Source: Bugula neritina (taxonomy: Eukaryota > Bryozoa > Gymnolaemata > Cheilostomatida > Bugulidae). From it: a stretch of DNA of 64,000 nucleotides. Positions 1 to 12,320 of the stretch are shown here, piece after piece. The stretch's first letter is position 1. Each line of letters starts with the position of its first letter. The notes beneath the pieces were generated by a model. The model was not told the DNA's origin and ran no database searches. It saw nothing but the letters and a program-made list of their open reading frames with translations. The position numbers were made by a program, and so were the translations under genes. Location of the stretch: contig OZ037769.1 in the NCBI GenBank assembly GCA_964035545.1, positions 9,029,429 to 9,093,428 on the forward strand. The letters run 5' to 3'.

Positions 1-376
1 CGCTACAGTGGACACCTTTGCTACTTGTGATTTCAATTTTCGCATGCGAAAATACGCACCGTGTGGCCCTAGGCTTAGTTGAATGTCTGTTGGCTGTCTG
101 CAGCATGTCAAGTATTCCTGGTTTGGTAATGATGTGACATCTGGAAGTAAATATTTAAATGGGCACAAATTTATTTATTGATTTTATTTATTTTACTAGT
201 TGGTTACAGGTTAGCTAAATTTAGATGCTGTTACTATTTTAGGTAAAAATAAGAACTAAGCTACAACCTCTGATGCCAAGTATATGTTATGTAGAAAGTG
301 AGAAAGGAATTTGTGTTGTGATTGAATTACATACACTGATAGAAGACAGACTCTCTGTCAGATTTCTGGATATAAA
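1..376. other. Flank with no recognisable gene
   Basis: AT-rich unique sequence up to the start of the minisatellite. I see no coding pattern, splice pair or repeat structure here. Confidence 0.5.
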
Positions 377-1331
377 AGTAATCACCATACAGTGTAATGT
401 AATCAGGGGAGATAATGTGAAAGAGTAATCACTACACAGTGTAATGTAATCAGGGAGATAATGTGAAAGAGTAATCACTATACAGTGTAATGTAATCAGG
501 GGAGATAATGTGAAAGAGTAATCACTATACAGTGTAATGTAATCAGGGAGATAATGTGAAAGAGTAATCACTATATACAGTGTAATGTAATCAGGGAGAT
601 AATGTGAAAGAGTAATCACTATACGGTGTAATGTAATCAGGGAGATAATGTGAAAGAGTAATCACTATACGGTGTAATGTAATCAGGGAGATAATGTGAA
701 AGAGTAATCACTATACGGTGTAATGTAATCAGGGGAGATAATGTGAAAGAATAGTCACTATACAGTGTAATGTAATCAGGGAGATAATGTGAAAGAGTAA
801 TCACTATATACAGTGTAATGTAATCAGGGGAGATAATGTGAAAGATTAACCACTATACAGTGTAATGTAATCAGGGAGATAATGTGAAAGAATAACCACT
901 ATACAGTGTAATGTAATCAGGGAGATAATGTGAAAGAGTAATCACTATACAGTGTAATGTAATCAGGGGAGATAATGTGAAAAACTAATCAACATATATA
1001 GTATAATGTAATCAGGGAGATAATGTGAAAGAGTAGGCACTATACAATGTAATATAATCAGGGGAGATAATGTGAAAGAGTAGTCACTATACAGTGTAAT
1101 GTAATCAGGGGAGATAATGTGAAAGAATAGTCACTATACAGTGTAATGTAATCAGGGGAGATAATGTGAAAGAGTAATCACTATACAGTGTAATGTAATC
1201 AGGGGAGATAATGTGAAAGAGTAATCACTATACAGTGTAATGTAATCAGGGAGATAATGTGAAAGAGTAATCACTATACAGTGTAATGTAATCAGGGAGA
1301 TAATGTGAAAGAGTAATCACTATACAGTGTA
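377..1331. repeat. Minisatellite, ~46-bp unit, about 20 copies
   Basis: Tandem repeats of a 46-48 bp unit built from the modules AATCACTATACAGTGTAATG and TAATCAGGGGAGATAATGTG. Copies differ by small changes: GGGA against GGGGA, ATATACA against ATACA, CGGTG against CAGTG. The array ends abruptly inside a unit near 1331. Reading frames through it are repeat artefacts, not genes. Confidence 0.95.
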
Positions 1332-2164
1332 AGAGTTTCAACCTTACTAAAAGTATGTTATTCTTTCCATTTTCTCCTACTTTGTATCCAAAGTTATGCA
1401 ATCTTACAAGGATGTTTCTACAGTTTATACAGTTTGTAATTTTGATAACAATATATGCTGAATACTATTCACAGGAATGACTGCTTCGAAACTTAATTTA
1501 ATCAAAGAACTTGGATTATCACTGTGTATATATACTGTTTCAATTATTAAGGTGAAGGTGTCAAATATTTATTCAATCATGAACAGGTGTAAATAATTTG
1601 ATTCAATTTAAATCTAAAACATTTCGATAATTATCAGAATGTGTCACAGCTGAGACTTGTTAGAAGAACACGCTACAATATTTTAATAGAAATATACTGT
1701 GTATAACAACTACAATAATATGTTATTCAAAGTTCTTTAGCTATTTGTTAAGTTATATAGTCTCTTATGTATATAATATGGCTATGTGTGTGCAATATGT
1801 TGTATAATGGAATTTAATGTGGTAAGAAAGTTTCTGATCAAAAGATAACATAAATATTGTCTACTGTATCTGAAATATCTGCAGTAAACCAGTTCAAACA
1901 GGATTCATGTCATGTGACAGACATAGCCTGTGCTCTATCGTCTTATCAAAGAAAATTATTCAGTCCGTAGGCTTCATTTTTATGTTTTTCTCAGACTCTT
2001 TATTGGTTTTGATGATAGAAACCAATAGTATATTGTGCTGCAAGTTCTAATAAAATAGAAAATGCAAACCTTCAAATTTTGTTTTTGTATTACTCAAAAA
2101 CAATCGGTAATTTGAGTTCGTCATATTGTTTAAATTTCTGTCATACAGAATAACATTGTTGTGT
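1332..2164. other. No gene seen
   Basis: AT-rich unique sequence following the minisatellite. No convincing exon, repeat or RNA gene was found. Confidence 0.5.
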
Positions 2165-2640
2165 TATGTATTATGTAAGCCATTAACTGTTAAAGCAAGG
2201 CTAAGTCTCTTTCTAATGTCTTCAGCACCAACACCTAAGCCTAATTTTCTACCAAGTTTCTCAACTCTCCAAAGATAATCTCTTTCATCTTTATCACAAA
2301 CTTGTAACACAGTTACAAACCTCAGATGTTTTAAAATAGAAGTTATCAGCTGGATATCATGATGACCTCTAACTACGTCTAATATGCTTGCTCATAACCT
2401 GCATTATAATTGTTTCTTAAATCAAAACCAGGTAATTGTGGTGCAGCCCTACCATCACAGCCAATTGCACTCAAAAAAGCTAATATAGCTTAGTTATACC
2501 TTTGAATTTGTCTACTATCTGACACACCATCTGTACTTTTTTTACCTAAATTCAATGAAGTAAATTTCACTGTAATCTCAATTTGAGCTAACCAAGCATT
2601 CCAAGATTCTGTTATATCACTATTAGATACTGTTTATTTG
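2165..2640 (-). pseudogene. Decayed retrotransposon gag-like fragment
   Basis: Read on the minus strand, two consecutive blocks translate into plausible protein. The first has WNAWLAQIE followed by an IGCDGRA segment and is broken by a stop. The second, in another frame, runs about 70 codons with a DERDYLWRVEKLGRKLGLG stretch. The tryptophan-rich start and helical charged continuation resemble the capsid part of LTR-retrotransposon Gag. A shared 17-bp string (TGTTATGTATTATGTAA or near variant) occurs at about 2163 and 3313 and might be remnants of LTR ends, but no full LTR can be aligned. Family assignment is inference only. Confidence 0.3.
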
Positions 2641-4275
2641 GAGCTTTAGAAAAAAATTAAATCCATTATTTGTATTCAAAGTACTAGGATTATTACCACT
2701 TGAATATCTTTTAAACTGAATGACTTGTATGGCACAATAAGCAACTACTATATAATTTATTATCAAATATTGCAGATGATACTACCTTAGCAGTTACTTT
2801 TGTAATACACCTCTCTGCTACTCTACTATTGATCACAAACACTGTAAATCACTAACAGTAACACTCTCAATGACACTTCAACTCACTTTCCAGCCAAAAT
2901 TGATTCATTAACACAAACACTGAATCGCAAACACTGCTCTGTCCACAATGTCCAGCACTAACACAGCAAATATCTACAATTATCACTGTCACAGGTAATA
3001 ACTGTGAATTACCAACACTACTGCTGTCACAGTCAAAAACCATGAATCACTATATAATCACTATCACTGCCACTACCTGTGAATCATGAGCGCTTCGCTA
3101 GCTGCACTGCACTACACTAAACTGTACTTTATACTAAACTGCACTACACTGCACTTGTACGTATTACACTGCCTCAGTGGCAAGTGTATTAGCACTCAAA
3201 ATACTTCTCTAAATACTAGCAATTGTAAAACCACTTCTAGCGAATAATAAATTAAAAATGCTTATCTATGTTTTATAGATGTGTAATAGATATAAAGGAT
3301 AGAAAGAATTGTGTTATGTATTATGTATAAGTTACTCACCAACTAGTGAAGTTCTAAGTGGTCATTAGCTTATGGTTATCTACATTCTAGGCTGGTTATA
3401 GCCATAAAACTTAATAGATATATGGATATATATATGCAGTGTATCTACTACCCTATACAACTATATTAGCCGTGGAGAACTTCCGGTCAATAAGTGGTAA
3501 TGGTCCTCTTATTGGATAATATTAAAATGATAGCCAACCCACCCAGAGGCAATATCACAACAAGTAAATGATTGGCTGTAGTTAACAATCCAACTGAATT
3601 TGATTGGTCAGATAACAATCATAACAACTAAAACAAGTGGTGGATACAGTTAGGGGTGATACTATTAATGCTGCTTCTAGAAGCAATTCGTGTTCTAAAA
3701 CAATTTTTTTCATCTAAAATATCAAGAGCTGTGAATAACAATAGTTGAATATTTTGTTTTTGATAGAAAAATCCTAACAAATGCCATTCTGACAGTTTGA
3801 TTTAAATCCTCTCCTTTCAGAATTTGGTCTAAGGAAGAGCTTTTACCATTGTAGCTATTACACAAGAATTTAGTTTTATAAATAAACTAAAAAAAAATTG
3901 TCTTCTCACTATATAAAAATATTATAAATCTATCATCTTCAATATTCATATAGTGTAGTTGTCTTCTCACACTACATAAGCTGTTATATAATATGTATTA
4001 CTTACATGATTCAAACACTGTTGCAAAGCATTATTATTTTAGCACTTTGATTTGTTCATAAACTATTATGAAATCACAAGCTATTGCATAAATAATATAG
4101 TAGATGCAGTTGTGAGAAAATATTAAAAATGTAGAGAAATAATTTGCAAAATATCAATATAAATGTTAACTAACCCAGCTTAACAATTTTTCCAGCCCGG
4201 GACTTTGCCTATTAATTGCTGCTTCAGATTGAATTTGTGCTGATAATACAACGTGTCCGCTTGTAGGAAAAAATT
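2641..4275. other. AT-rich non-coding stretch
   Basis: No gene recognised. Around 2860-3180 there are loosely repeated words such as AACACTG, ATCACTA and ACTGCACT, which look like degenerate simple repeats rather than a defined element. Confidence 0.4.
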
Positions 4276-4413
4276 GAAATAGACCTGCAAGGTTCTTATT
4301 GGGTTTGTATACAAACCCAATAAGAATCTTGCAGGTCTATTTCAGATTTTTTTGATAAAAATAAAATTGTCCGATAAGCTGTCAAAAGTGTGCTATACTT
4401 TTGACAGCTTATC
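4276..4413. repeat. Two adjacent near-perfect hairpins
   Basis: Positions 4276-4343 form a palindrome with 34-bp arms, one mismatch and no spacer (arm core ACCTGCAAGGTTCTTATTGG). Positions 4373-4413 form a second hairpin with perfect 16-bp arms (GATAAGCTGTCAAAAG) around a 9-nt loop. They sit just before a long TA microsatellite. They could be ends of a miniature inverted-repeat element or sites of cruciform extrusion. No coding content. Confidence 0.85.
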
Positions 4414-4449
4414 TATATGTGTATATATACACATATTATTGATGCATGC

Positions 4450-4462
4450 ATATTATACATAC

Positions 4463-4531
<69 letters not shown>

Positions 4532-4561
4532 AATCTGTGGACAGCAGATTATATATATGTA

Positions 4562-4649
<88 letters not shown>

Positions 4650-4696
4650 CATATATATATACATATATATACATATATATATACATATATATATAC

Positions 4697-4774
<78 letters not shown>

Positions 4775-4775
4775 A
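4450..4775. repeat. (TA)n / (ACATATAT)n microsatellite with duplicated 20-bp insert
   Basis: Long dinucleotide runs of TA with interspersed CA. A non-repetitive string, ATCTCAATCTGTGGACAGCA, occurs twice, at about 4527 and 4770, so the array itself was duplicated or the string is a unit boundary. Tyr-Ile repeat frames here are not proteins. Confidence 0.9.
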
Positions 4776-4921
4776 ATCTGTGGACAGCAGCTGTTTCGGG
4801 GTTTGTCCCCTCATCAGCACAGAACAGAGTACCATGGCCCACACCTTCGCAATAGTAGAAACTTATAGTTTTACTAAAGCATATTTAAAAGGTGTGTAAA
4901 CCCAAGCCAGAGTGCTCAAGT

Positions 4922-5409
<488 letters not shown>

Positions 5410-5782
5410 AGTACATTGCATGTATTTACTCTTTTATTACTTCATTATATGCTTTTGTAGTTTCTCTTCCCAATTGAAAGGGGATTGTTATGTTACTTAA
5501 AGCGTTCAGTTGTAGCACGCAATATAATTTTCCTGAAATGTTGGACATATGTGAAAAAGAAATATTGCGCAACTGGTTTTTTATTACTCATTATCTTGTT
5601 TCAAAAAAGTCAATTTAAAGGTAATAAGTTGAAATCAAGGCAAAAATATGACTGATAAAATATCAACAGTTCCGGAAGATGAAAATTTTCACAGCAGCAA
5701 ATTTTTAAATGCATGAATATTATATCTTGATATTGAGGTTGGCATCAAACTAAAATTTAAACATTATCACCCTGCTATACTG

Positions 5783-6000
5783 ATGCTTTTATTTGCTTTG
5801 GTTATGCTTTATAAAATGTTATTTGGAGTTATGCTCTACAATGTGCTATTTGGAGTTATGAACTATAATGTGCTATTTGGAGTTATGCTCTATTATTTGC
5901 TATTCGGAGTTATGCTCTACATGCCATTTGAGGTTATGCCTTATAGGCTATTCAGAGCTATGCTCTATATATAGCCATTTGGAGTTATGATTTATATATT
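5783..6000 (+). repeat. ~33-bp minisatellite (TATTTGGAGTTATGCTCTA)
   Basis: About six imperfect copies of a ~33-bp unit containing ATTTGGAGTTATGCTCTA. Because the unit length is a multiple of three it leaves an open frame of 63 codons with a repeating Leu-Phe-Gly-Val-Met-Leu-Tyr pattern. There is no start context, splice signal or homology to suggest that this is expressed. Confidence 0.8.
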
Positions 6001-7136
6001 ATTTGTTATACAATATTTTTAATGTAAACTTTCAGTTATGCTATACCTGACCATCATCAGTACTAACATGATTTATCTTTAACATTCACTATCATGCATG
6101 AGCTGTCATTACAAACTACTGCTATAATATGGTGAAACACCATCAACTATTAGTTTTTATGAGCCATTCTTTTGTAGATTGAAATGATCTATTTCAATCT
6201 ACAAGCTTCGTTGTTTTAACTGTTCCTGCTGTACTATTATCATGTGTCAAAACTGCGTCATAATTACATTTCGGAATTTCCCATTTCCAAGAGTTAACTC
6301 ACGATTCTAAATCTTTTTTGAGATGTTTTTATAACTAAACTTGATGTGAAAATACATATGAATTCAAATTACAGTTTAAATTTATTGAGTAAATTCTTCA
6401 AACACAAAAGCTAGAAAATAAGATTTATTCTATATAAGATTATACAATATGATTTAAAAGTATATTAAAAGTTAGCACTTTTGTTAAATGCATCAACAAA
6501 AAGTTGCTTAGAAAAAGATATTTATTATTAAGTTAAAACATGCAGCCATAGTTTGAAAAATTTCAACTTTTCAAAAACTTTAAAATGTTGTAAACAAAAG
6601 CACAAATACTGCTTATATTGAAAATCTTAAAAACATCTGCAACCATAAATTAAAGTATAAAAATAACATTTTAGTATAATTTATTTAATTCAACTAGAAA
6701 AAGATTCTGCCATGCCAAGTAATGCTTGTACGTGTGTTAATGGTCTTTCCTATCTAAAGATACAATTGAGTCACATGCATATGTAACTGTTTTATAGTGT
6801 CAAAACAGACACGTATAGCTACGCACTGAGTAGCGTCTTATCAGGATGATACTAATAGTAGTTGAATTCTTCATTGCCAGAAGTAGTAGCTGTGACCCCA
6901 GCTAGGGAGGCTACCGGGTGCTAGGCCTTGCCCAAAGGCCACCCGTGTTTTCTGTTAGGGTTTTCTCCCTTAGCCTTCAGCTATATTTATAACTTAATGC
7001 ACAAGGCAACGGGTGGTGCACTTGAAGATGACCATTTAGTGCCCTCCATCACTTTCTTTTACCAATTCAAACATATATATTACGCTATGCATAATTATAT
7101 TCATACGTTTTATTATATTATTACATTATAATGTTA
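6001..7136. other. No gene; one short hairpin
   Basis: AT-rich sequence. Positions 6172-6204 hold a perfect hairpin with 14-bp arms (TTGTAGATTGAAAT) and a 5-nt loop. Nothing else was identified before the minus-strand gene at 7137. Confidence 0.5.
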
Positions 7137-7931
7137 TTATACTATATTGTAAAATAAATTTTTTTTTAATAATGGTAATTCAAAACGTTTTCTTGCTAAT
7201 TTCGCTTTTTCCAGTTGAACATCTGCATACTCTTCTCCGTGGATGGAGCGTTTGGTAAGGTCATATAAGGGTACTTTTCCTTCTTCAAATATTGAAAAAC
7301 ATTCAGCCTTACAGCTATGTTTAAACACCTCATCATAACCAGCTACTATATTTATATTGTATAGAGCTGCACACTTTGTCAACCACTCGGCACATGAGGT
7401 GATGCTGTAACGATTACCAGCACACGGAATATAATACGAGTATATGACGTACAAACGGTCCGATCTCAGCTTATGACCTTGCGATAACCACATCAGCTCC
7501 GTGTGAACTGTATCCCCATCTTTTACATCATGAACTAATAATCTAATGAACTGTTGTACAGATTTGTCACATTCAGAGAACTTTTTGTTAAAGAAAACTT
7601 CTGAATTACGTAATACAATTAGTTGACCATTATCACAGACCTCACATTCTCCAACCACCATTACTTGTTTCACGCCATGTCTTCTTTGTTGAACTCCAAA
7701 TTTTTTTAATATCTGTAATATGTTGACGATACTATTATGATGGAATAAGTTCCACTCATTAATTTGCTGCTTTAACGTTGCTACTTCCATGATAGATGAA
7801 AGTAAATTACTATACCATTTGGTATAACTTAAGTATATATGTATAAACGAGTTACTATTCAAAATTTTGCTCAGGTTTTCCAAGCAGTATTGGGCCATCA
7901 TCACTAGAATATCATTATGGTGCAACTCCAT
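7137..7931 (-). CDS. Putative zinc-dependent deaminase-like protein
   Basis: Intact single-exon frame of 264 codons. Seen: an HTE motif near residue 143 (HTELMWLSQG), then about 25 residues later YSYYIPCAGNR, followed nine residues after that Cys by a second Cys in TSCAEWLTKC. His-x-Glu then Pro-Cys then Cys-Ala is the zinc-ligand and catalytic layout of the cytidine-deaminase fold (AID/APOBEC and related metazoan deaminases). The strand-helix pattern after it (hydrophobic YNINIVAGY) also fits. The Cys-Cys spacing is longer than the usual two to four residues. The N-terminal ~100 residues are helical and unrecognised. No signal peptide or membrane segment. The start is the first Met of the frame. 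The gene stands alone, without obvious transposon neighbours. Substrate and role are unknown, and the family assignment rests on motifs only. Confidence 0.5.
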   Translation of the reverse strand: MELHHNDILVMMAQYCLENLSKILNSNSFIHIYLSYTKWYSNLLSSIMEVATLKQQINEWNLFHHNSIVNILQILKKFGVQQRRHGVKQVMVVGECEVCDNGQLIVLRNSEVFFNKKFSECDKSVQQFIRLLVHDVKDGDTVHTELMWLSQGHKLRSDRLYVIYSYYIPCAGNRYSITSCAEWLTKCAALYNINIVAGYDEVFKHSCKAECFSIFEEGKVPLYDLTKRSIHGEEYADVQLEKAKLARKRFELPLLKKNLFYNIV

Positions 7932-9094
7932 GCCGTGGTTTAATTCATGTGTATTTTCTGAAGATAATTTCCCTTCTTGGGTTTTCCCCTAATGAACTGA
8001 GTTAGTGATTATAATTCACAGCAACTACCTGCACGTATGTGTGGAACTGTGTTCATCTCTTTTAACTATTAGAAGTCAAGTTGAATGTATCTTCATCAAC
8101 TTGATTATAAACTCTATTGGACCCATTGTATCTAATGTACTATACAGGGGTTAGAAGGCAATTCAACTTAATTAGCCAATCACATCAACATTGTTATACC
8201 TATAATTAGCTGTGAGGTAATGCTCTTTTTATTCCATGTTTCCATGACTCATTTGGAAAATTGATTTGTTCAATGAGTACAAGATACCATATAGCCTCAC
8301 ATGTAGGCCAGTATATTATGTTTATTTTTCTTATTTAAACAGCAAATAATGCAAACAATAGTTTCTAGCTAGTGCAGCAATATAATAGGAATATATTATA
8401 AGGAATTTTTTCTTTTTTCACTAGCCAGCAGCAAAGAAAGTTTGCTATTTCATCAATGAGTTATAGGATAACAGTTACCTCAGAAAGAAATTTATATATA
8501 TTAGCTAAAGAAAGGCAATTCCTGCTGCTCCCTGGTTTCAATCTGCCAGAAATCAGAAGGAAGGAATTGTGTTTTCATAGAAAGTGATTTATATTTCACA
8601 GCTGTAATTCTTTTGTTGTATTATCAATAAGTTTGAATAGCTACAAACAATAGCAGAGTGTGCTAATCTTTCTGATTTCTGTGAAACAGTTGTAAAGGTT
8701 AAAGTGAGCAACCAACATACAATTTTTCAACTACAGTGGGAAAGCTGATTTATTTCAGCCTAACTCTACTAACATGTGCAGCTGTAGAGATTAGTCTAGA
8801 CTCTAGAAGCTGATATACCAATGTACTGTTATATGAAAGTGTGTAGCATAGACTTGTTATTAATGGCACTGGTGCAACTATAAATCCTCATTAGTTGTGC
8901 AAAGATATTTTATCTAATCAAAATATTATAAAATTGTTACTATTTACAAATGTTTATTATTATTATAGTTATCAGCGCTATGCATATACCATAAATCTAA
9001 TTATTACTGTTCTTAAAGCACTAATGATTTTGTTATTAAAATACCATGATAGCGCATTTTTTGCTGTTATTATAACAAATTGTATAATTATTAG
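7932..9094. other. No gene seen
   Basis: AT-rich intergenic sequence upstream of the minus-strand gene at 7137-7931. No convincing exons or repeats. Confidence 0.45.
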
Positions 9095-10382
9095 TAGGGG
9101 TAACGGGGGGGGGGGGGGGGGGGGGGGCACAACGGGCCGAATTTTGCATTTGTTGCTCCCATTCGTCTGTTTTTTAAGTTACTAGTTCAATAATCTCTAG
9201 TCTTAATGCTACATCTGTTGTCTATTACAGGTACCAGTTTGTTGTTTTTATCTCTTTCACAACTTTCAGAATAATGAAATTTTCATGATGAAAAAATTGG
9301 CCCATTGTGCCGGGGTACAATGGGCCACTGGGTGGGACACAACAAATATATTGAAATTTTTTGTATTTTGTTATATCTGATCTTTTTTTATTTAATTCAT
9401 GTTTTAGCTGTACAGTTTGTGCCACTACGGATAGCAGAGGAAGGAAAAATCAAACGCACGTCACTCGGTTCTGCAGTGCCATTATCATTACTGTTTAAAA
9501 CTAAAAATGTTTTGTTATTTTCACTTCAGAGCAACACTTATTAAAAAAAGACTTTACTAAAATGTACTACAAAATTCTGAGTGAACTTTTTTCAATGAAC
9601 TGTAGCTATGGTGCATGCATGGCTGAGGTTTGTGACTGGAGTACGGAAGGGAGAGGGGGAGCAAATGAGCAAATCACAATTTATTTCAGTCAAATGCATG
9701 TATATTCCCTCAATGGTGTAATATATAATGATTATCATGACTATCTACTAGTAGCAACAGCAGAGTGTTTTGTATTATGTATAAAATGGCAAAGCTTTAA
9801 CCTCACTAGATGTATGTATTAGGGGAGCTTCAACTTGTAGTTTTGTAGTCTTACCATGATGTCTTTGATATTTTACAAAAAGATCAGAAATGGCTATATT
9901 TATAGATTTTAGTAACAGTTCAACCAACTTTTTGGGCAAACAAACTAAAAACAGTGATCAGGGTGCAATAATCAGGTGGCCCATTGTGCCCCGGTCAGCG
10001 TGGCCCATTGTGCCCCGTGTGGCCAAATTGAAAATAAATGTGCCTCAAGGAAAATTTATTTCAGTGTTTGCTGTTATACTAGTTAAGCATTGTAGAGACA
10101 AGCAATGGCAACAATATTAGTAAAATATAGGCTTCTTGCCTTTTAGTGTAAAAAGTTATAAGGCTTCAACGACATCCTAAAAAATTTACAAAAAGTAGGT
10201 GAAAACAGTTTTTTACTCGCCTTTTCAACACGTATGTTCCGCAAGTGTTGAAACTACAGAGGCTGAATAATTATGTCAATATCTTTTTATGAAAAAAAAA
10301 TTACAACTCCAAGTCAAAAAGTTCTCTCACAATTCGGCCGGCTTTTTGTACCCCTATGACCGTTGTGCCCCCGTTACCCCTA
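9095..10382. mobile_element. Non-autonomous DNA transposon with G-rich terminal inverted repeats
   Basis: The left end begins TAGGGGTAACGGGGG, continues as a long poly-G run, then CACAACGGGCCGAATT. The right end reads, inverted, TAGGGGTAACGGGGGCACAA followed by CGGTC. This gives terminal inverted repeats of about 23 bp plus a weaker extension with GGCCGAATT. TA lies at both outer edges and may be the target duplication. Inside, the motif GGCCCATTGTGCC occurs at 9299, inverted at about 9317, and again at 9978 and 10002, forming subterminal repeats as transposase-binding sites often do. No transposase-like frame is present, so it would need an enzyme supplied in trans. Superfamily not assigned. 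Confidence 0.75.
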
Positions 10383-10879
10383 TATCATTTCAATAATTGT
10401 TTTTGTTTTCAAAAATACGAAGAACTAAAACTTAAGCATACATATAACAACATATCAGTGCCAGTATATTCAATCATTATGTTGGGGAAAGGCATTGCAT
10501 TACTTATATAGCGTACACAGTGTTGTTCAACCGTGCATTTTCAGGCTTTTTCTTGTCAGAAGTAAACATAAAAAAATATCCCATATCAAATATCTAACAT
10601 GAAACATCTTGTAGTGTAGCAAAAACAGTTGGGGAAGATTTGGGGATGACTTGAAAAGACTTGTAGAAGACTTGAGTTGTTGGCCTCAACTTGAACTACT
10701 AGATGAGTATTCTATGCTTCTGTGCATATTGTTGTATTTATGTTATATTGTATTGTATTACATAACTCAGCCGCATTCACAGTGCCAATGTTAGTGATGG
10801 TACATTCTATACTTTGTTAGTTGGTTGATAGCAAGTCATGCAGTGCAACAATCAAAAATAAACAAGTTCTGCAAACAAC
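10383..10879. other. No gene seen
   Basis: Unique AT-rich sequence between the inverted-repeat element and the repeat cluster that starts at about 10880. Confidence 0.4.
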
Positions 10880-11030
10880 TGGCTTTATAGAATGACTCAC
10901 TGTTTTCTCAGATGTATGCAAATGCATCTAAAAGCAGTTGCGCTAGCAAAAATATACTGCTGTGAAATAGCACTGCAGGTGAGTTTTCTGTTTTAATATA
11001 AAAACTGTTAATTGACAAGCAATGTAATCA
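10880..11030 (+). repeat. Direct repeat, copy 1 of 2
   Basis: About 150 bp matching 12170-12320 in the same orientation. Shared words include TCTGCAAACA/GCTGCAAACA, TGTATGCAAATGCAT and TTGACAAGCAATGT. The two copies flank the interspersed repeat at 11050-12007, so the three pieces may be one composite element. Confidence 0.75.
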
Positions 11031-11049
11031 ACTAATTTAAGAAGTTGCA

Positions 11050-12007
11050 GCAATGACGCATCTCGAGAGCATGTAAACTATGAAGCCTCGAATTGCATAC
11101 TGTAGGCGCATAGTCAAACTTTAAAACTAGGGCAAATTTTACACTCGCTAAGATCTCTGTTTGTTGGAGGGGAAGGTAGGGAGGAGGAGAAGGTGAAAAC
11201 ATCTTGATTTATCAAAAAGAAGGGTGTAAAATGCAAAGGTATTCGAGCATCACTGGTATTTCCATAATAACTGCAAGGCAGAAACTCTTGCTGACAGACA
11301 ATCAAAAAGAAAAACTTTTTCAAATAACCAAACCAATATTAACCTGTGTCTGCTTTGTATAAACACCAAGAACAGAAATTTGGGAAAGATAACTCCCACC
11401 TACACCTATCTTGCAACCGGTGCTGGTGCAAAGAAATTGAGGGGTTATGTTTCATAGTCATATATTCAGCTAGTTCTTCTGACTAGGAAAAAATAACATT
11501 GCTGAAAAAGTTGAAAATGTGAAGCACTGTAGAATTATGGTAAATTATATTATGCATATGATATTATTTATTTGTCAAGATATTATTATATTCTATTCTA
11601 CTCAGTAGTACCAACAATGAATAAATCTCAACAATGATTAATAGTAATATGCATTGTCAATTTTCACAAAGTAGCAGTCTTCAGTCAGCCCTCTCTAGTT
11701 CAAGATGGGCATCACTATACAAACAAGGGTTAAGAAATTTAATGAGTCATGTCAGTTAACCAGCACAAGAAGTCTACAAAGTTTGGTGGCAGACATTTGC
11801 ATTTGACATTAGGACTAAAGTGCTCACTACATGGAGATTTCAACTTCACTTTTTTTGAACTTGTTTTGGATGTATTTGTCACATCTGGCTTACTCACTCT
11901 GGTAGGTTTATTTCATTAACTTTCTAAACTGATATTCCTAACTTTCTTAAGAATTTGTAGTGATATTACCAAATATCACTTGCACGGCAACCTGCCAATA
12001 CAGTTAA
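11050..12007 (+). repeat. Interspersed repeat, copy 1 (second copy at 59811-60796)
   Basis: About 950 bp aligning collinearly with 59811-60796 in the same orientation. Shared blocks include TGTAAACTATGAAGC, AACCTGTGTCTGCTTTGTA, CATAGTCATATATTCAGCTA and TTTGCATTTGACATTAGGAC. Divergence is substantial (roughly 10-20% by eye). Short open frames exist in both copies on both strands but are not conserved as proteins, so it looks non-coding. Confidence 0.85.
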
Positions 12008-12169
12008 CGCAGTAAATAAGCACTGGTGTCTTTGATACAGGAATCAAATTTTGCACAAAAAACTTTTTCAAGTCTCTAAAGGCATGCCCATGATAAGTTT
12101 GGAGATATTATTCAAAACTGTAAAAACTTCCATGCAAATTAAAAGTGGACAATTGCTGCAAACACCAGC

Positions 12170-12320
12170 TCTTTTAAATAGAACGGCTCATTTATTTCTC
12201 AGTTGTATGCAAATGCATTTAAAATCAGTTATTGCTCTAGTAAGATGTAATACTGTAAAATGGCGCTGCAAGTGAGCTTTTCATTTTAATATGAAAACTG
12301 TTGATTGACAAGCAATGTTA
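12170..12320 (+). repeat. Direct repeat, copy 2 of 2
   Basis: Partner of 10880-11030, same orientation, with mismatches throughout. See that entry. Confidence 0.75.

Noticed and set aside
287-619. 110-codon minus-strand frame
   Set aside because: Produced by the tandem minisatellite; repetitive peptide with no coding signature.
377-1331. Resemblance to a CRISPR array (regular repeats)
   Set aside because: Units are contiguous with no unique spacers, the host is eukaryotic and there are no cas genes.
9305-10120. Short frames inside the inverted-repeat element
   Set aside because: Poorly structured, none resembles a transposase, and they overlap subterminal repeats.
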